The notes under the pieces: generated by a model
Told to the model about the DNA's origin: nothing
Database searches by the model: none
What the model saw: only the letters and a program-made list of their open reading frames with translations
Position numbers and translations under genes: made by a program
From: Stachybotrys elegans
Taxonomy: Eukaryota; Ascomycota; Sordariomycetes; Hypocreales; Stachybotryaceae
Length of the DNA stretch: 64,000 bases
Assembly (NCBI GenBank): GCA_020746835.1
Contig: JAGPNK010000028.1
Span: 1-64,000 of the forward strand
Reading direction: 5' to 3'
Part shown: piece after piece, positions 20,401 through 32,156 of the stretch
Position numbering within the stretch: the first letter of the stretch is position 1
How the letters are laid out: every line of letters starts with the position of its first letter

Positions 20401-20545
20401 TTTTGTTCCAGTTACTTGCGCCGATATCTTTCAGTAAGCCTCTCGTCCTCCTAAAGGTGCGGAGGCGGCCAGTGAGGACATGTTGACGGAGGCTTCTAAG
20501 CAGCTTCCATTCTGGTGTGTCGGAGATTTGCCTATTTTCAGACAT
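17450..20545 (-). CDS. Subtilisin-family (S8) protease with DUF7580-like N-terminus, HET-Q2-like
   Basis: Four exons (20545-19635, 19578-18658, 18584-18224, 18157-17450) splice in frame to 966 residues. Residues 1-~600 form a long helical region with MSENRQISDTPEWKLLRSL and two Cys/Trp-containing blocks (GRFFQERRSANPDEIAAQRALAARL..LMLSF..PWDPSRIHFLC), which I associate with fungal DUF7580. A Pro/Thr linker follows. The S8 domain starts near 645: Asp652 in VAIIDTG, His694 in HGHGTHMA, the oxyanion Asn near 783 in ASASNN and Ser851 in EGTSISTAVAAG. The triad is complete. In Podospora, HET-Q2, a subtilase encoded next to gasdermin HET-Q1, cleaves it to trigger cell death. This gene has the same neighbour. 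There is no signal peptide, so a cytosolic role is expected. Confidence 0.85.
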
Positions 20546-21246
20546 TTTTCAGGCATTACAGTATTAATATGGATAGAGTCTGCTTCTTCCTGGTGGTGAA
20601 ATTTCCTCTTCACGGCCTAAAGCCGGGCGGATGGTGACGATCAATCGATATGGTCGTGGTTTCAGTTACGTTGAGCAGGCTGGTACTTGAGACGAAGCAG
20701 AATAGACTGCACTCCTGTAAGAGCAAGGCCAAGCAACGCGCCAACCAATACTTACGCCGTGAATAGAGAGACACGAGATCTCTCTTCGAGTGTTCGAGAT
20801 TGGCAGAGGTTGATGTGGCCAAAAGGAGGCTGTGCTGACGTTTGTTGGTTTGAGAGCGCTGTCTTTGCCCTTCCTGTTCCTGAGCACAACGATAATGAAC
20901 AAGGAAAATAGGCTCCAGGTGCAGGTTAGCTGTCAACAAAAGACCGCACAAGATTCAAGAGAGTAGCTGTGTTGCGTTCGTCGCTGCTCAGCTACGATGT
21001 GGAAACGAGGGGTCAGGCGGCTCGTTTCTCTCACCAATCAAGAGCAGTTCACGTGCCTGTTCTCATCACACCACGCATCGAGTGAGGCCAATCATCTTCA
21101 ATCGACGTACATGGGTACCTGAACCCCGCCCAAACTTTGCTAAGCATCTCAGGCTTATGAGCAACATCGACAAAGCGTAGATATACCCATCTAGCCGTTG
21201 GAATATTGCAGCGGTGAACGACTGCCAATGCTGCAGCACCTTCAAA
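20546..21246. promoter_or_regulatory. Bidirectional promoter region between the two subtilase genes
   Basis: About 700 bp separate the divergent start codons at 20545 and 21247. Frames here are short. The two protease genes could be co-expressed from it, but no specific element stands out. Confidence 0.4.
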
Positions 21247-24200
21247 ATGGCGGCTCGCGGCACATTCTTCGAACTTCAAACGGAATACGACGTGAAGCCA
21301 TCAGGCACTTCAAGTCAAAACTCGCCAACCAGCCCAACTTCGAACACTGACCAAGTCTTTCCAACGGGAAAGTCTACCAAGCATGCCCGCGGTGTCTCTT
21401 TCAGAGAGGATGTGAAAGATAACACGAAGCAGTCAGCACAGTCAGGAAAGATGACACCAGAAACTTCAGGAACTTCCCAAGCACATGCAACAATAGACCA
21501 GCCAATTTTGGACATGGCCTCCGAATGCGATGATGCCTTTATTGAGGCGATAGATGGTTCCGAACCCGACCTCCGAACCAGCCTAGAAGAATATCAGAAA
21601 CGGTTTCACGCCTGGGCGTCGTATCTAGGGGTTTTCTCATCCCACAGGTCAAACCTTGACCGTCGACTGAGGCTCCACCCCGAGATCGAGGACATAGTCT
21701 TGTCCACCCTGGACATGTTACTAACAAATCTTGTACAACGTATGTCATAGTCACCGTTGAGTCATTTTAGATCGCTAACAGCCCAAGTCGTACCGAAACA
21801 TCTCCGAGACCCCGCCGCACCATTCAACACTGGCCAGGTGGCCCTCGATGGTGTCCGCAGTGCGGTTGTCGAACTCAACAAGCTCGGCATGAATATTCGA
21901 CAGTCATCCAGTACAGACCTAGAAAGCCGCGTGAAAAGCTTTGCAGTACGCAGGTTGCAAGAGGAAATCAGAAAGTTTGCACCGGTTGCTCTAGCCGCGA
22001 TCAAGACACTCTACCCGAACGCAGCAACATCGCTCCACGATCAGCTGTGCAAGTCAGTCGTGAATCGATATGCCAAGTTACTCTATTGGCGATCTCACGC
22101 CAATAAGCTTGGAGCAGACCTTCGTCCCAAAAGTGATATACATCCGCAAGAACCTAACTCTGACGTGGGAATGACAATGACGAGTCAAGAAACAAGAGGC
22201 AAGCTTGGTCATGTCGTTCCCACCGGCTTGGAACATTGGGCACAAGTTCGCGACCAAGCCATCGGCCTAGGAGAATCTCATCATTTTTATCATGATATAT
22301 CGGCGACAGACCCTTCGACAATGGGCCCCCTCGGCGCCGGGAAAAAGCGAGCTTTCAACTCCGATGCCAGGTCGAGTGACGCATCATCAATCATGTTGAG
22401 TGGAGTTGGGTATCCGAGGCCCCCCAAAATCAACGAAGCCGACAATGAAGCAGCGTGTGATATGTGTTGTAAAAAGTTTGATAGGAAGCAGTACGAAGAC
22501 GAGCGTTGGTGGAGGTATGAGACCGACCATTTCCCAAATGCACACAGACACAGCATGAACTAACACGTCTCAGACAACATGTGCACCAAGACCTCACACC
22601 GTTTATATGCATCTCTCAAGACTGCGTGGACGAGTCAGCGTTTAGCAGCTCCCGCGACTGGAGGTCCCATATGTCCGAGCAACACGATGAAGAATGGTCA
22701 CAGCGGGTACACGTCTCGCCAACTTGGTATTGCGACGTCTGCGGGGAGCAAAGCCTACCATACTCAAGCGTACTGCAGCTCGAAGACCACGTGCGGGCCA
22801 GTCATCAGACCATCTTGGAGGATTTCAGATCATTTTCGAGCAGTTCCATACCCCGCGAGACTCGGCCACTAGGTGTTTGCCCACTGTGCTGCAACGCAGT
22901 CGAGTTACCCAAGGGCGCCACGCTCGATGCGACGGACAATGTACTAGATGGGCTACCAGACATTACTATGGATCAAAGTCCGACCCTAGTGGTTCGCACG
23001 AATGATTCTGCATCGAAACGTCAAAAAGTTACCTCCGATGACGGCACGAGCCACCATAGGGCGACATCCGAAAACGATAATATTGACTCTCTCGTGGCCG
23101 AAACTAGTCAGCCTGTCGATCCGCACCGTTTATCACTCATATTGGCCTTATCGCGACACATTGCTGAGCATTTGCAGTATCTTACGTTCCTTACCTTGAG
23201 GCTCATGCCACACAAACTTTGCGAGGACGGACAAGAAGGGCAAGAAGACGAAACCTGTCAGAGTGATCAAGCAGATGGTGATCAAGCAGACGGCGCTTCG
23301 AACCCCCTAGACGACGAACAAATGTCGTGGGGTACCGATTCTTCCCGAACAGAAGAAGCTAACCATGATTCCTATGGCCGCCCGGTCGACTGGAGAGAAC
23401 TTACGTCACTAAACCTCTTTGGGACGAGCTCGAGTGGTGAGGTCGACGAAATGGAAGGCCCCTTGTACGAAATTATCGTCACATCTCCCGAAGGGGAAGA
23501 ACACCTTACTGCGAGACCCAGTAGTTTGGGCTTCAACCTCATCGCACATGGCACCGTGAATCGGTTGACCAACCCACAGGTGACAGAGATGGCAGACTCA
23601 AAAACCATTCATTTTGGCGACACACAGTTCAGCAGCTCCTATTGCGTTAAACTAACGTGGTATCGGCCTCACGAAACGGTGGTCTACTCCAACGAGTTCT
23701 GGATTGTCGATGATGGCGCCTTGCGCGCAGATGTCTTGTTGGGAGATAGGAGCGTACGAGATCTGAACTCTAACGACAACGGTGTATGCGACAACCCCAC
23801 GGCAAGCCTGAGTGAGATGTAAGTCTTTGAGCTATTCGGGCCTATGACTGTGGTGTAGGCGGCATACTAATCCTGTTTGATACAACTCAGTGCCTTGCGG
23901 ATAGCGCCGAGACTCGCTCGGTGGTTGACAAAGTTGGAACTCATTGTGAAGGCAAGGCAAAAGAGTGGCGTCTTCAAGCCTACCAAAGTAGCGATCCTTG
24001 ATAACGGCATGCTCAATAAGTCCTCCGTTTCGCATGAAGCCATCACGGCTGATGACGCAGCTGGAGGTGGTGGCGAATCGCACAACACGACGACAGCGTC
24101 TGGCTCCAAGAATCAAGGCCGGAAAGGCCCAAGTGGCACAGGTGGCAAGCATGGCAGTACCACGTCAGCCGCGAAGGCAGACGCAGACCTGCGCGAGGAT

Positions 24201-26728
24201 AACCGGAACCTGTGGACCCAGATTGTCGAAGGCCACTCGTTTGTAGGTGGGGAATCTCGTTTCAGCACATGGTTTTCTGCGCCCGACCCCCACGGAACAC
24301 AAATGGCCAACCTGATCTGCGCCATCGACCCGTTCTGCAAACTTTATGTGGCGAGGGTTTCTAAAGATCAGTCTGGTATATCAGCTGAGAGTGTCAAAAA
24401 GGTATGTCTGCCACTAAACTTGACCTGGTCTAGCGATCCTTCCAAATTTTCCTCGGCCCAATTCTTATTCCCAATCAACTTCATGCGATTTTCATGATAT
24501 TTGCATATCCAAAGACTTGTTGCTAACCACATGGTTGTTTACTGGATCGACAGGCCATTGAATGGGCCCGGAGAAAAGACGTCGACGTAATCTCCATGAG
24601 CTTTGTACTCGAGGAAAGCGACAAATCTCTATCCCAGGAAATCGAACGCGCGTCAGACCAGGGCATCGTCATGGTTTGTAGCGCGCGTGATGAGGGAAGC
24701 AGGTTCGCAGAAGCATACCCGGCAGCGGACGGGCTCCGCAAGCGGTCGATCATAGCGCTAGCGGCCTCTGATGAGAACGGGAAGCCCCTCTACGACTTGA
24801 ATGATGATGAGTATAACTACATAATCCGTGGCCAATACGCAGCAGCCGGTGTCGTACCGCCCACCGTCACGGGGACTTCAGCTGCCACCGCACTCGCTGC
24901 CGGCATCTCGTCTCTGACTCTCACGTGCGACCGCCTGGTAAACCCGGACGGTAGTTACGCGCCAGGTGTGGAGGAAGGCAGCCGCTACGAAATGGTGAGG
25001 GACCACATGGATATGATGCAGTCGACCAAAGACAGCAAGTTTGTGCTCCTGGACAAGTTCAACCTCATTGACACATCCTATATTCGCGATATTCTTTCGT
25101 CAGCCGGCCCACCGAACCACACAGCTATCCTACAGAGCCTGGACTATACTGGCCGATCATCCAGAGAAGCAGCCATCTCAACGGCCTACGCAACGACGTT
25201 TGAGTGGATCTTCAACGGGTCAGAGTTTCATTTTCAGAGCTGGTTACAGCAAGACAACGGCTGCTTCTGGATTAACGGAAAGCCGGGCTCGGGGAAGTCG
25301 ACCCTCATGAAACTTATAGCCGGACACCCACACACTGCCAAAGCTTTGTCCACCTGGGCTGGACCCAATCAACTCGTCACGGCCTGTCACTATCTCTGGA
25401 GCCCTGGCACAGCAATGCAAAAATCCCTGGAAGGTCTATTTCGGTCTATTTTGTATAGTATCCTGCGAGGCGCACCTGAACTCATCCCGGCCGTTTGCTC
25501 CAGTGAACGAACAAAGTCATCGGCATCGGCGAATGCACCGTGGTTGAAGGCAGAGCTCATCGCCACTATGCAAAATTTTGCACAATTGACCGAGTCGCCG
25601 GTTAAGTGTTGTATCTTCATCGACGAATTGGACGCCCTTGATTGGGGTCTTCCTGAAGCCGTCCTGCTGATCAGTGATTTCGCACAGTCTCCACACTGCA
25701 AGATATGCGTGTCGAGTCGGCCTTGGAATCTCTTTGAGTTTGCCTTTGGCTCCGATCCCATGCGACGGCTCCGAATCCATGACCTAACACGGCCAGATAC
25801 TGAAGCATACGTAAGGGTCCAACTTGAGAACCATCCAAGCTGGCCTTACAATCAAGGACGTGATGGGACTGCTGCATACTTGATCCGCGAAATCACGGAC
25901 CGTGCGGATGGCGTGTTTCTCTGGGTCGTCTTGGTCACGAAGAGTATCCTCATGGGAGTGACGAACGGTGATACTATCTCTGTTCTTCGACAGCGCATTG
26001 ATGCATTTCCGACAGATATGGAGTCTCTCTTCAAAGAAAGTCTCGAGACTGTCAGCCCATTTTACCGAGAAAACATGGCTGATTCGCTGCTGATTGCTTT
26101 GGCAGCGACCAGTCCACTGCATGTAGCCATCTACCACTTCTGCCAGGAAGGAGATTACGACGCCCAGCCGACTAGACCACTCACGGTCAAAGAACTCTCT
26201 GATTTAGTACAAAATACGTCAAGGCGTCTCGAAAACCAGTCTAAAGGATTGTTGGAAGTCCGCAACGATAATTGTGTCCACTTTCTGCATCGGACAGTAT
26301 GCGACTTTCTTCTAACAGCAGAAATGACAAACTACCTCCAGACACGTTGTCGCCGAAACTTCTCCCCTAGCTTGTCAATTTTCCGGGCATCCGTGGAATG
26401 GATAAAACGATCGTCGTTTCCCAGCGAGATAGATAACCGGGGTGAACCAGATGTCAACAATCAGCCCCAGCTGGGACAAGCCCTGCTGACATCAGCCCTG
26501 ACAGAAGCTCTGCAGTACGCCACTATTTCTAAGGCTGAGAACGAAGTGGCGACCCATGGTGCGCTCGGTGCCCTAGAGCGGTCGATTGGCACGATGGCGG
26601 AGAGTGGGCAAATCATTCTGTCTTGGGAGGCCGGAGGGTTGAGTGCCGCTATACAGGCTAGACACTTGTTTCGTGAGCTAGCCCATCAATTTGGCTTGGG
26701 CGGGTATCTCCAGATGCAGGAAGGCTAA
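21247..26728 (+). CDS. NLR-like protein: zinc-finger-type region, subtilisin (S8) domain and NACHT NTPase
   Basis: Five exons (21247-21739, 21788-22514, 22574-23818, 23891-24401, 24554-26728) join in frame to 1716 residues. Residues 1-~390 are helical. About 390-520 hold C2H2-like fingers (CDMCCKKF, ICISQDC..H..H, WYCDVCGEQ..H..H, CPLCC). The S8 domain has Asp859 (VAILDNG), His956 (DPHGTQMA) and Ser1101 (VTGTSAATALAAG). The usual oxyanion Asn region reads CSARDEG. Then comes a NACHT: P-loop GKPGSGKST (1234-1242), Walker B FIDELDAL (1347-1354), a sensor-like CVSSRPW and a helical winged-helix part. The C-terminus lacks recognisable WD, ANK or TPR repeats. Fungal NLRs with protease effector domains near gasdermins are known, so this is a plausible receptor that cleaves the gasdermin on activation. 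Confidence 0.88.
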
Positions 26729-27832
26729 GATATATGAGATAAATCAAATCCATCAGGGAATCTCAATTTTGGATAGCCATTCTTTGGATTAGGGCCCTCT
26801 GACGTTTTTGGGCAGGGACATGTGATTCTCGTACAGCAGACTCAAGGTCATATTTGCTGATTTTTGTGGGTAAAGTATTTGGTGTTTAATCCTTCGACAT
26901 CTGCTTTGAATGAATCAGTTGAGATGTTGAAATTTCTCCGTCCTCAACACTTGGAAAGCTAAGGGTGTTGACGTGATATCGATGTTGGCGGTGTCCAATG
27001 CTTCCTGCTTCTCTCTGCCGCGAGCCATCCAGACGTGCAGGCCTAAAAGAGTTGAATAAAAGCGCAAACGTCCGTTGTAATAGGAATGACAAGCGTAGAG
27101 CAGTCTGGCCAAAGCACTTATATCGTTAGGATTTTACTAGACTAGCCTCACAAAGTGGATATCTAGTATCAGGGGAAAACAGACAAATAGTATTAAGTTG
27201 GAGTCTTTAATTGCCTATAGATAATGTTAAACATTGAGGCTAGTCTGCTAACTGTAGGTCCCCCTGACTTCATACGCTTTTGCTACTGCTGCTGCTGCTA
27301 TAGCCCCCTTATTGTTCTCTGGCTCTAGCCAATAGGTAATGTTATCTAACGATCCCTTCATTATTTAATACTGTTTTTTAGTCCTATAGGTAGTAAGGCC
27401 ACTATTGTTTATATATACTATTGTTCCTTTTTCTACACTAGATGCATCTACTATATTATAGATAATATTAATATAATACACAGGAGTAGTTATAGCTATT
27501 ACTCCTTACTAACAGCACCGGCAGGGTGTTTTGGGTCACATACGAATAAGCGATGTAGCTCTCAAGACTAGCAAATGCTTTATATTAGTTGTATTGAGAA
27601 TGGAACCTGACTCTAGTTTGTATTATTGTCTGAGGTTTACGACGACCCCTCAGTAAATAAGCACGTTCCCAGCTTCGAAATTCTTCCACGAAACTGCGCA
27701 TTTAAACACAACGGCTATTGCTGTCATGACTTCTCCTCCATTCCATTGTATGCTGATGCAGAGCTTTAGCAGGGATGTTAGCACCGCTGAAGGGCTGTTC
27801 ATCAAACAAACAGGCTCTCCTTGTTAACCGTC
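26729..27832. other. AT-rich intergenic region containing repeat A copy 1
   Basis: From about 27100 the DNA becomes AT-rich (ta-rich runs at 27380-27480). It has no coding frames and holds a mutated copy of dispersed repeat A (see 27262-27440). The composition contrast with the preceding exon is sharp and fits RIP-affected repeat DNA. Confidence 0.5.
27262..27440 (-). repeat. Dispersed repeat A, copy 1 (inverted relative to copy 2, TA-enriched)
   Basis: Its reverse complement aligns by eye with 31025-31205 over about 170 bp. Shared blocks include tagcaaaagcgta, ccagag.caataa and agtatata.acaatag. Differences are mostly C-to-T/G-to-A transitions. Confidence 0.7.
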
Positions 27833-29531
27833 TTAGTGCGACTCGTTGCGCTCATCTTCTGCGGTGATATGAGGCTCCGCCGAATCTGAAAATGCAATGC
27901 GCCACTCTTTATCACCCCCTGCCCGAGGAATGAGCTTGACTTTGACATCCTCATCAGGCTGCTCCATGGCCTCGGCCTGCGACGATTTGTCCCGCGAAGG
28001 GAGGGCCCATTTACCAGATAAGGGGTGCATATCGAATCGCATGATTAGCATTGCCGCCAAGAGGAGTATCTCAGCAGTTGCAAAGTGCCGCCCTGGGCAT
28101 AGGGACGTGCCTCCTCCAAAACCCCGGAATGCGACCGGGTTGGGCCGTTTGGTGCTTGTGCTCTGTGTACGCAAAAAGCGCTGATGGTTGAATTCAGACC
28201 AGCTGTCCCCCCAAATGTCTCTATCACTATGCTGTACTCGGCCAGGGATCATGATCAAGCCCCCCCTTTTGATGAGATACTGGTTATCCAACATATAATC
28301 CTCGGAAGCCACCCGGACTGAGTTGCCCATGCCATGCACACGGAAGACTTCTTGGAAGGTTGAAACCAGAATGGGGCATGAATTCTTGATGATGGAGGAG
28401 TCTAGAGTATAGACATCGTCCTTTTTTGTTACTGCCTTTGAAACTTCACTTCGACAGTCTTCAAGTGTCTCTGGGTTAGAGAAGACGCGATAAGTCATCC
28501 AGAATGCTGTTGGAGAAGTGTTTGCCACAAGCGCAAATAGGCCGCCAACATGGAATCTGGCGATATCGTTTTTGCTTAGTCCGAAACTCTGAAAATGATC
28601 CATCCATCGCTGGATAAAGACAGAGCCAGATGTATAGCCTTTCTCGTCATTGTATCGCTCAAAAGAACGAACCAGGTGTTCGCGACCTTGAATACTGGAT
28701 TTGAACAAGGAGAGTGGCAGAATATCGAGCATCATGAACATTATGGCAGGGTGGTATTTCCTAGAAGCCCAGCCAGCGCGTCAGTGAAACAAGGTACCAT
28801 GGGCGGTGTGAAGGTAGACAAACAGCCAAGCTGAATAGTTGTCAGGGTCCCGCATGGGGTTTTTCGGTCCATATATACCGTCGGTGGTTGCGTAGAAGAT
28901 TTGCTCGGTCACGAATTCATTCAGATTCACGATTGCCGGGCCCTGAATGGCAAATCGAGCCATGGTGTCGATAAGAACCTGCGTTGCTTTCTGGTTCAGG
29001 TCATTGAGTGCAGGGCCGCTGCTCAAGGTCGGGTATATTTTCTTGATGAATTTCGGAACGAATCCCTCATCAGTGACCATGTCATGACAGAGAATGTCCA
29101 ATGCTTCTTTGCTCGCACCCATGGCTGTCTTGGCCGCTCTGGCTTGGATCGGAGGGAACAGAAGCGTGCGCCATTGCTTCTGTACGGCCGGGATCAGATT
29201 GGCAGAGTTGATGACGTAGAGACGAACTCCCGGAATGCGCAGGGTATATATAGGAAGTCGCGGGTATAGGTCTCTATGGTATCTGTGAGATGGACGATCA
29301 GGTCCGGATGGGGCAAGCTGCCAACCTCATATGACTGTAAAAGCCCATGCTATGGTAAACCATGCTCAGGATTGGACTCAGGAACGGAATGGACGTGGAG
29401 ACAGCTTTGGGCTCTCTCGCGTCCTGTGTTAGCTGCAACCAAGCCCAGAAGAACGCGTAAGTGGCACCGAGGCCAGCGAGAAACTCAACCCAAGTCATTG
29501 TGCTGATGCTCACGCCGTACTCGCCGTGCAT
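27833..29531 (-). CDS. Cytochrome P450 (CYP7/CYP8-like fungal type)
   Basis: Three exons (29531-29326, 29273-28824, 28760-27833; introns of 52 and 63 bp) give 527 residues. The N-terminus has one membrane anchor (WVEFLAGLGATYAFFWAWL). The C-terminal half has an I-helix-like LFALVANTSPTAFWM, in which the usual acidic/Thr pair is replaced by Asn-Thr. It also has a K-helix FQEVFRVHG and the heme loop FRGFGGGTSLCPGRHFA with the axial Cys. The GGGTSLCPGRHFA form and the I-helix Asn are typical of the CYP7/CYP8-like group, some members of which are isomerases or dehydratases rather than monooxygenases. No break is seen. The substrate is not inferable and no biosynthetic neighbour is present. Confidence 0.88.
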
Positions 29532-31024
29532 ACCAAGGGATTTTCGAGCAGACGAGTGGGCACTATCAACACTAAGAGAGAAGAGGGTGAGCAACGGAGA
29601 GCGAAGCGAGAGAGAAAGGGGGCGGGGAGAAGCAAAGGCGCCAGGTTTCGCCACAGAGCAGAGGGTGATGAGCGGGTTCCGAAATAGACTTGGTGGGTTT
29701 CAACGCTGTGCCGTGCGTAGCCAAGCCACCACAAAGTGCCGTGTCTCAAAATGGCAGAGCAAAATGCACAGGGGGCGTGGTGTGTTGGCACCAACGAAGG
29801 AGTTGGTTGGATGTGCGCGAAGGGAGATAGAGTAAGGGCGGGGTTGGGGGGATGGTTAGGGAAAACCAACCGACCAATACGCATTAAAAACAGTACCCCG
29901 TACAATTAATGTGGATAGCTGGACAGGGTGATTGGAGGCAGTTGGTCAGAAATGAGCTGGCAATCTTACCCGTTAGGGGGGAAGGGGTGCCAAGATTCAG
30001 CCACCAACACTCCATTATACGGATCACCCAACTACATTACTATGAGATTGGGGTACGCAGACTCCTCGGCCTCTCTGTGCAGACCAATAGTACGTATTTG
30101 CTTCATTGGATATCGTCCTCACACCGAGGAAAATCACTGCCCTCAATCCCTCGTACAGAGTCAGACCGGCTGCAGATGGTCTCTCGTAATACCATTCTAG
30201 CATCAACGCAATCCCATACTTGGGGGATGTCGCTGCTATGTTTTATGCAGTATGTGCAAAGATGCCAAGTCCGCCTCTTCCTCGCCATCCGTGTTTCTGA
30301 CGTCTTGCCATCATCTTCCTGACTTCTGGTTAGTACCCACCTGGCTTCCCGGTCAAGAGTGAGAGTGAGGGTATGAATTGTACATTTGTACTACTTGCTG
30401 GACTTCGTCAACCTCTTCCTCCCCTCAACCACCATTTCCAAGCTACCCGCGTTGTCAAGGGCGCAGGGACTGAGACGACATCCGCTCCTATGGAATCACC
30501 AGCCGCAGGTAGCCTCGAGCATGGGGTGCTGTGTACGAGCAGCGCTTCGATGAGCGTGGAAGCATTCCGTGTACTACTAGCCCTCTCTTTCAAAGCAGCC
30601 CCAGATCACGGCTATTCTTTGACTCGCACTAACACGTCATTTGGGGCGGCTTGGTTCTCTCGGTTCTCGTCTTCGCCGGCCGCCTGTCGGTGCGTCTGAT
30701 CTCCATCGGACGCGTGCTTCTTGAGATTTATCTGATGATCTTAGCCCTGGCCACGCATCTGGTCACAGCCATCCTCTGTCAGCTGCGCATACGATACATC
30801 TATATGATGGAGGTAGTAGGCTCTCCCACCACCACCCTTCGCACATGATGTAAGCGAGGGCCTGCTTGGTGTTGTAGTCAATGGTGTCCTTTGCGTCTTC
30901 GCTGTGTGCCGTGAAACAGAACCTCCTCCTCTTCTTTCGCAAACTCGGCTCTCACCTCACCTCATACCGCATTGCCTTTGGTGTTGTCCTAGGACTTACA
31001 GATTGGCACTGCACGACAACTAGC
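29532..31024. other. Intergenic, no confident gene
   Basis: About 1.5 kb upstream of the P450. A plus-strand frame at 30651-30848 is hydrophobic (LVLSVLVFAGRLSVRLISIG...MILALATHLVTAIL) and may be debris of a membrane protein, but it has no start context and no family signature. Confidence 0.3.
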
Positions 31025-31205
31025 ATGGATTGTAAAAAAAGAACGATAGTATATACAAACAATAGCGGTCTTGCTACCTATAGGACCAAAGAACAGTATC
31101 AAACAATGAAGGGATTGTCAGACTGTAGCTGACATCTCCCGTTAGCCAGAGCCAGAGAATAATGAGGGGGCTGCAGCAATGGCAGCGGTAGCAAAAGCGT
31201 AGCAT
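31025..31205 (+). repeat. Dispersed repeat A, copy 2
   Basis: The best preserved copy. Blocks aaagaac.atagt.ta.acaaacaat, gaccaaagaacag.atcaaac and atgaaggga..gtcagac recur at 47497-47600. Read on the minus strand, the DNA downstream to about 31300 gives a stop-interrupted frame (NRISLALEAIAT) faintly like the start of a pogo/Fot-type transposase. The identity of the element is unproven. Confidence 0.7.
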
Positions 31206-32050
31206 GGATATCATACTTGGAGAATACACGTAGACGCGCTTCATCAAGAGGTAATGGAGTCACATGACCGGCATTAACGGTAGCTAGGCTTCGTAGACAC
31301 TATCCGATATCCTTCAGGTTGCAATCGCCTCCAATGCAAGGGATATTCTGTTCTAGGTTAGGAGTGACATTCTTGTCTCGAGGAGCAGGGGGCCTAGGCC
31401 TGGCCGATACAACCACAAGAAAGAAGTTGAAGCCATGCAAGGGCCAATGTGCAAAGAGTGCATACCAGTCATGTGTAGACAAACTTTCCCAATCCCAGGA
31501 GTCATACCATATTCCTCATTGATCCCTTTAGGGCGACGGATCAGGTTCCCTATGGCACGTATGTTCCAACGAAACATATCTTCCAGGAGTGGAACAATGA
31601 GGTGTAAACGAATAGCACGCACACTTTGTTGATCATCAAGGTCGCAATGACGTACTGGCTAGCAATATGTCTCTATTTGATGTTGAGTCTCTGGGATGTA
31701 GAGTGCAGGGTCAAAGCTCGGTTTATAGGCCCAATGGTGGCCCCAGACACACTAAAGTCATTCCGATGATGCTGATCCTTTACTTAGCAAAGAATACAAT
31801 TGATTGGAATATTGAAGGTGCAGTCTGCGGCCATGGCTTTGGCTATTGGGGACAATAACAAACTTGCTCACCTACTGTCATTATTCTTGAGGCTTCGATC
31901 ACTTCTCGATCCCAGCCTCTACGCCAAAATGCCAGATGATACGAGACCAGGAAATGGCACTTGCTGGCATGAGCAAGATAATCGTTTTCAATCTTGTGGC
32001 AATAAACCACGGAGGGATGCCTCGGTTCCCTGGTCAGAGGCAATAGGCTC
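31206..32050. other. Degenerate intergenic DNA
   Basis: Stop-interrupted frames on the minus strand around 31300-31620 may belong to the same mobile-element remnant as repeat A. No complete gene is visible. Confidence 0.3.
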
Positions 32051-32051
32051 G

Positions 32052-32058
32052 GTCTATA
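32052..32058 (+). promoter_or_regulatory. TATA box of the small secreted protein gene
   Basis: ctataaagg lies about 100 bp before the ATG at 32157, in the same position as in the other small secreted genes of this window. Confidence 0.5.
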
Positions 32059-32156
32059 AAGGAACATAACCTCCCTCCTCTAGTTAACCTGTCCTATCAC
32101 ACAGGATTCACACCATATCTAATAATCTGTCCAGGAACAAATTTACTATCAACATT

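Noticed and set aside
30651..30848. Hydrophobic frame
   Set aside because: Too short and without family signature; may be random hydrophobic translation.
31300..31620. Possible pogo/Fot-type transposase start
   Set aside because: Similarity is limited to a short stop-interrupted segment; kept only as a remark on repeat A.
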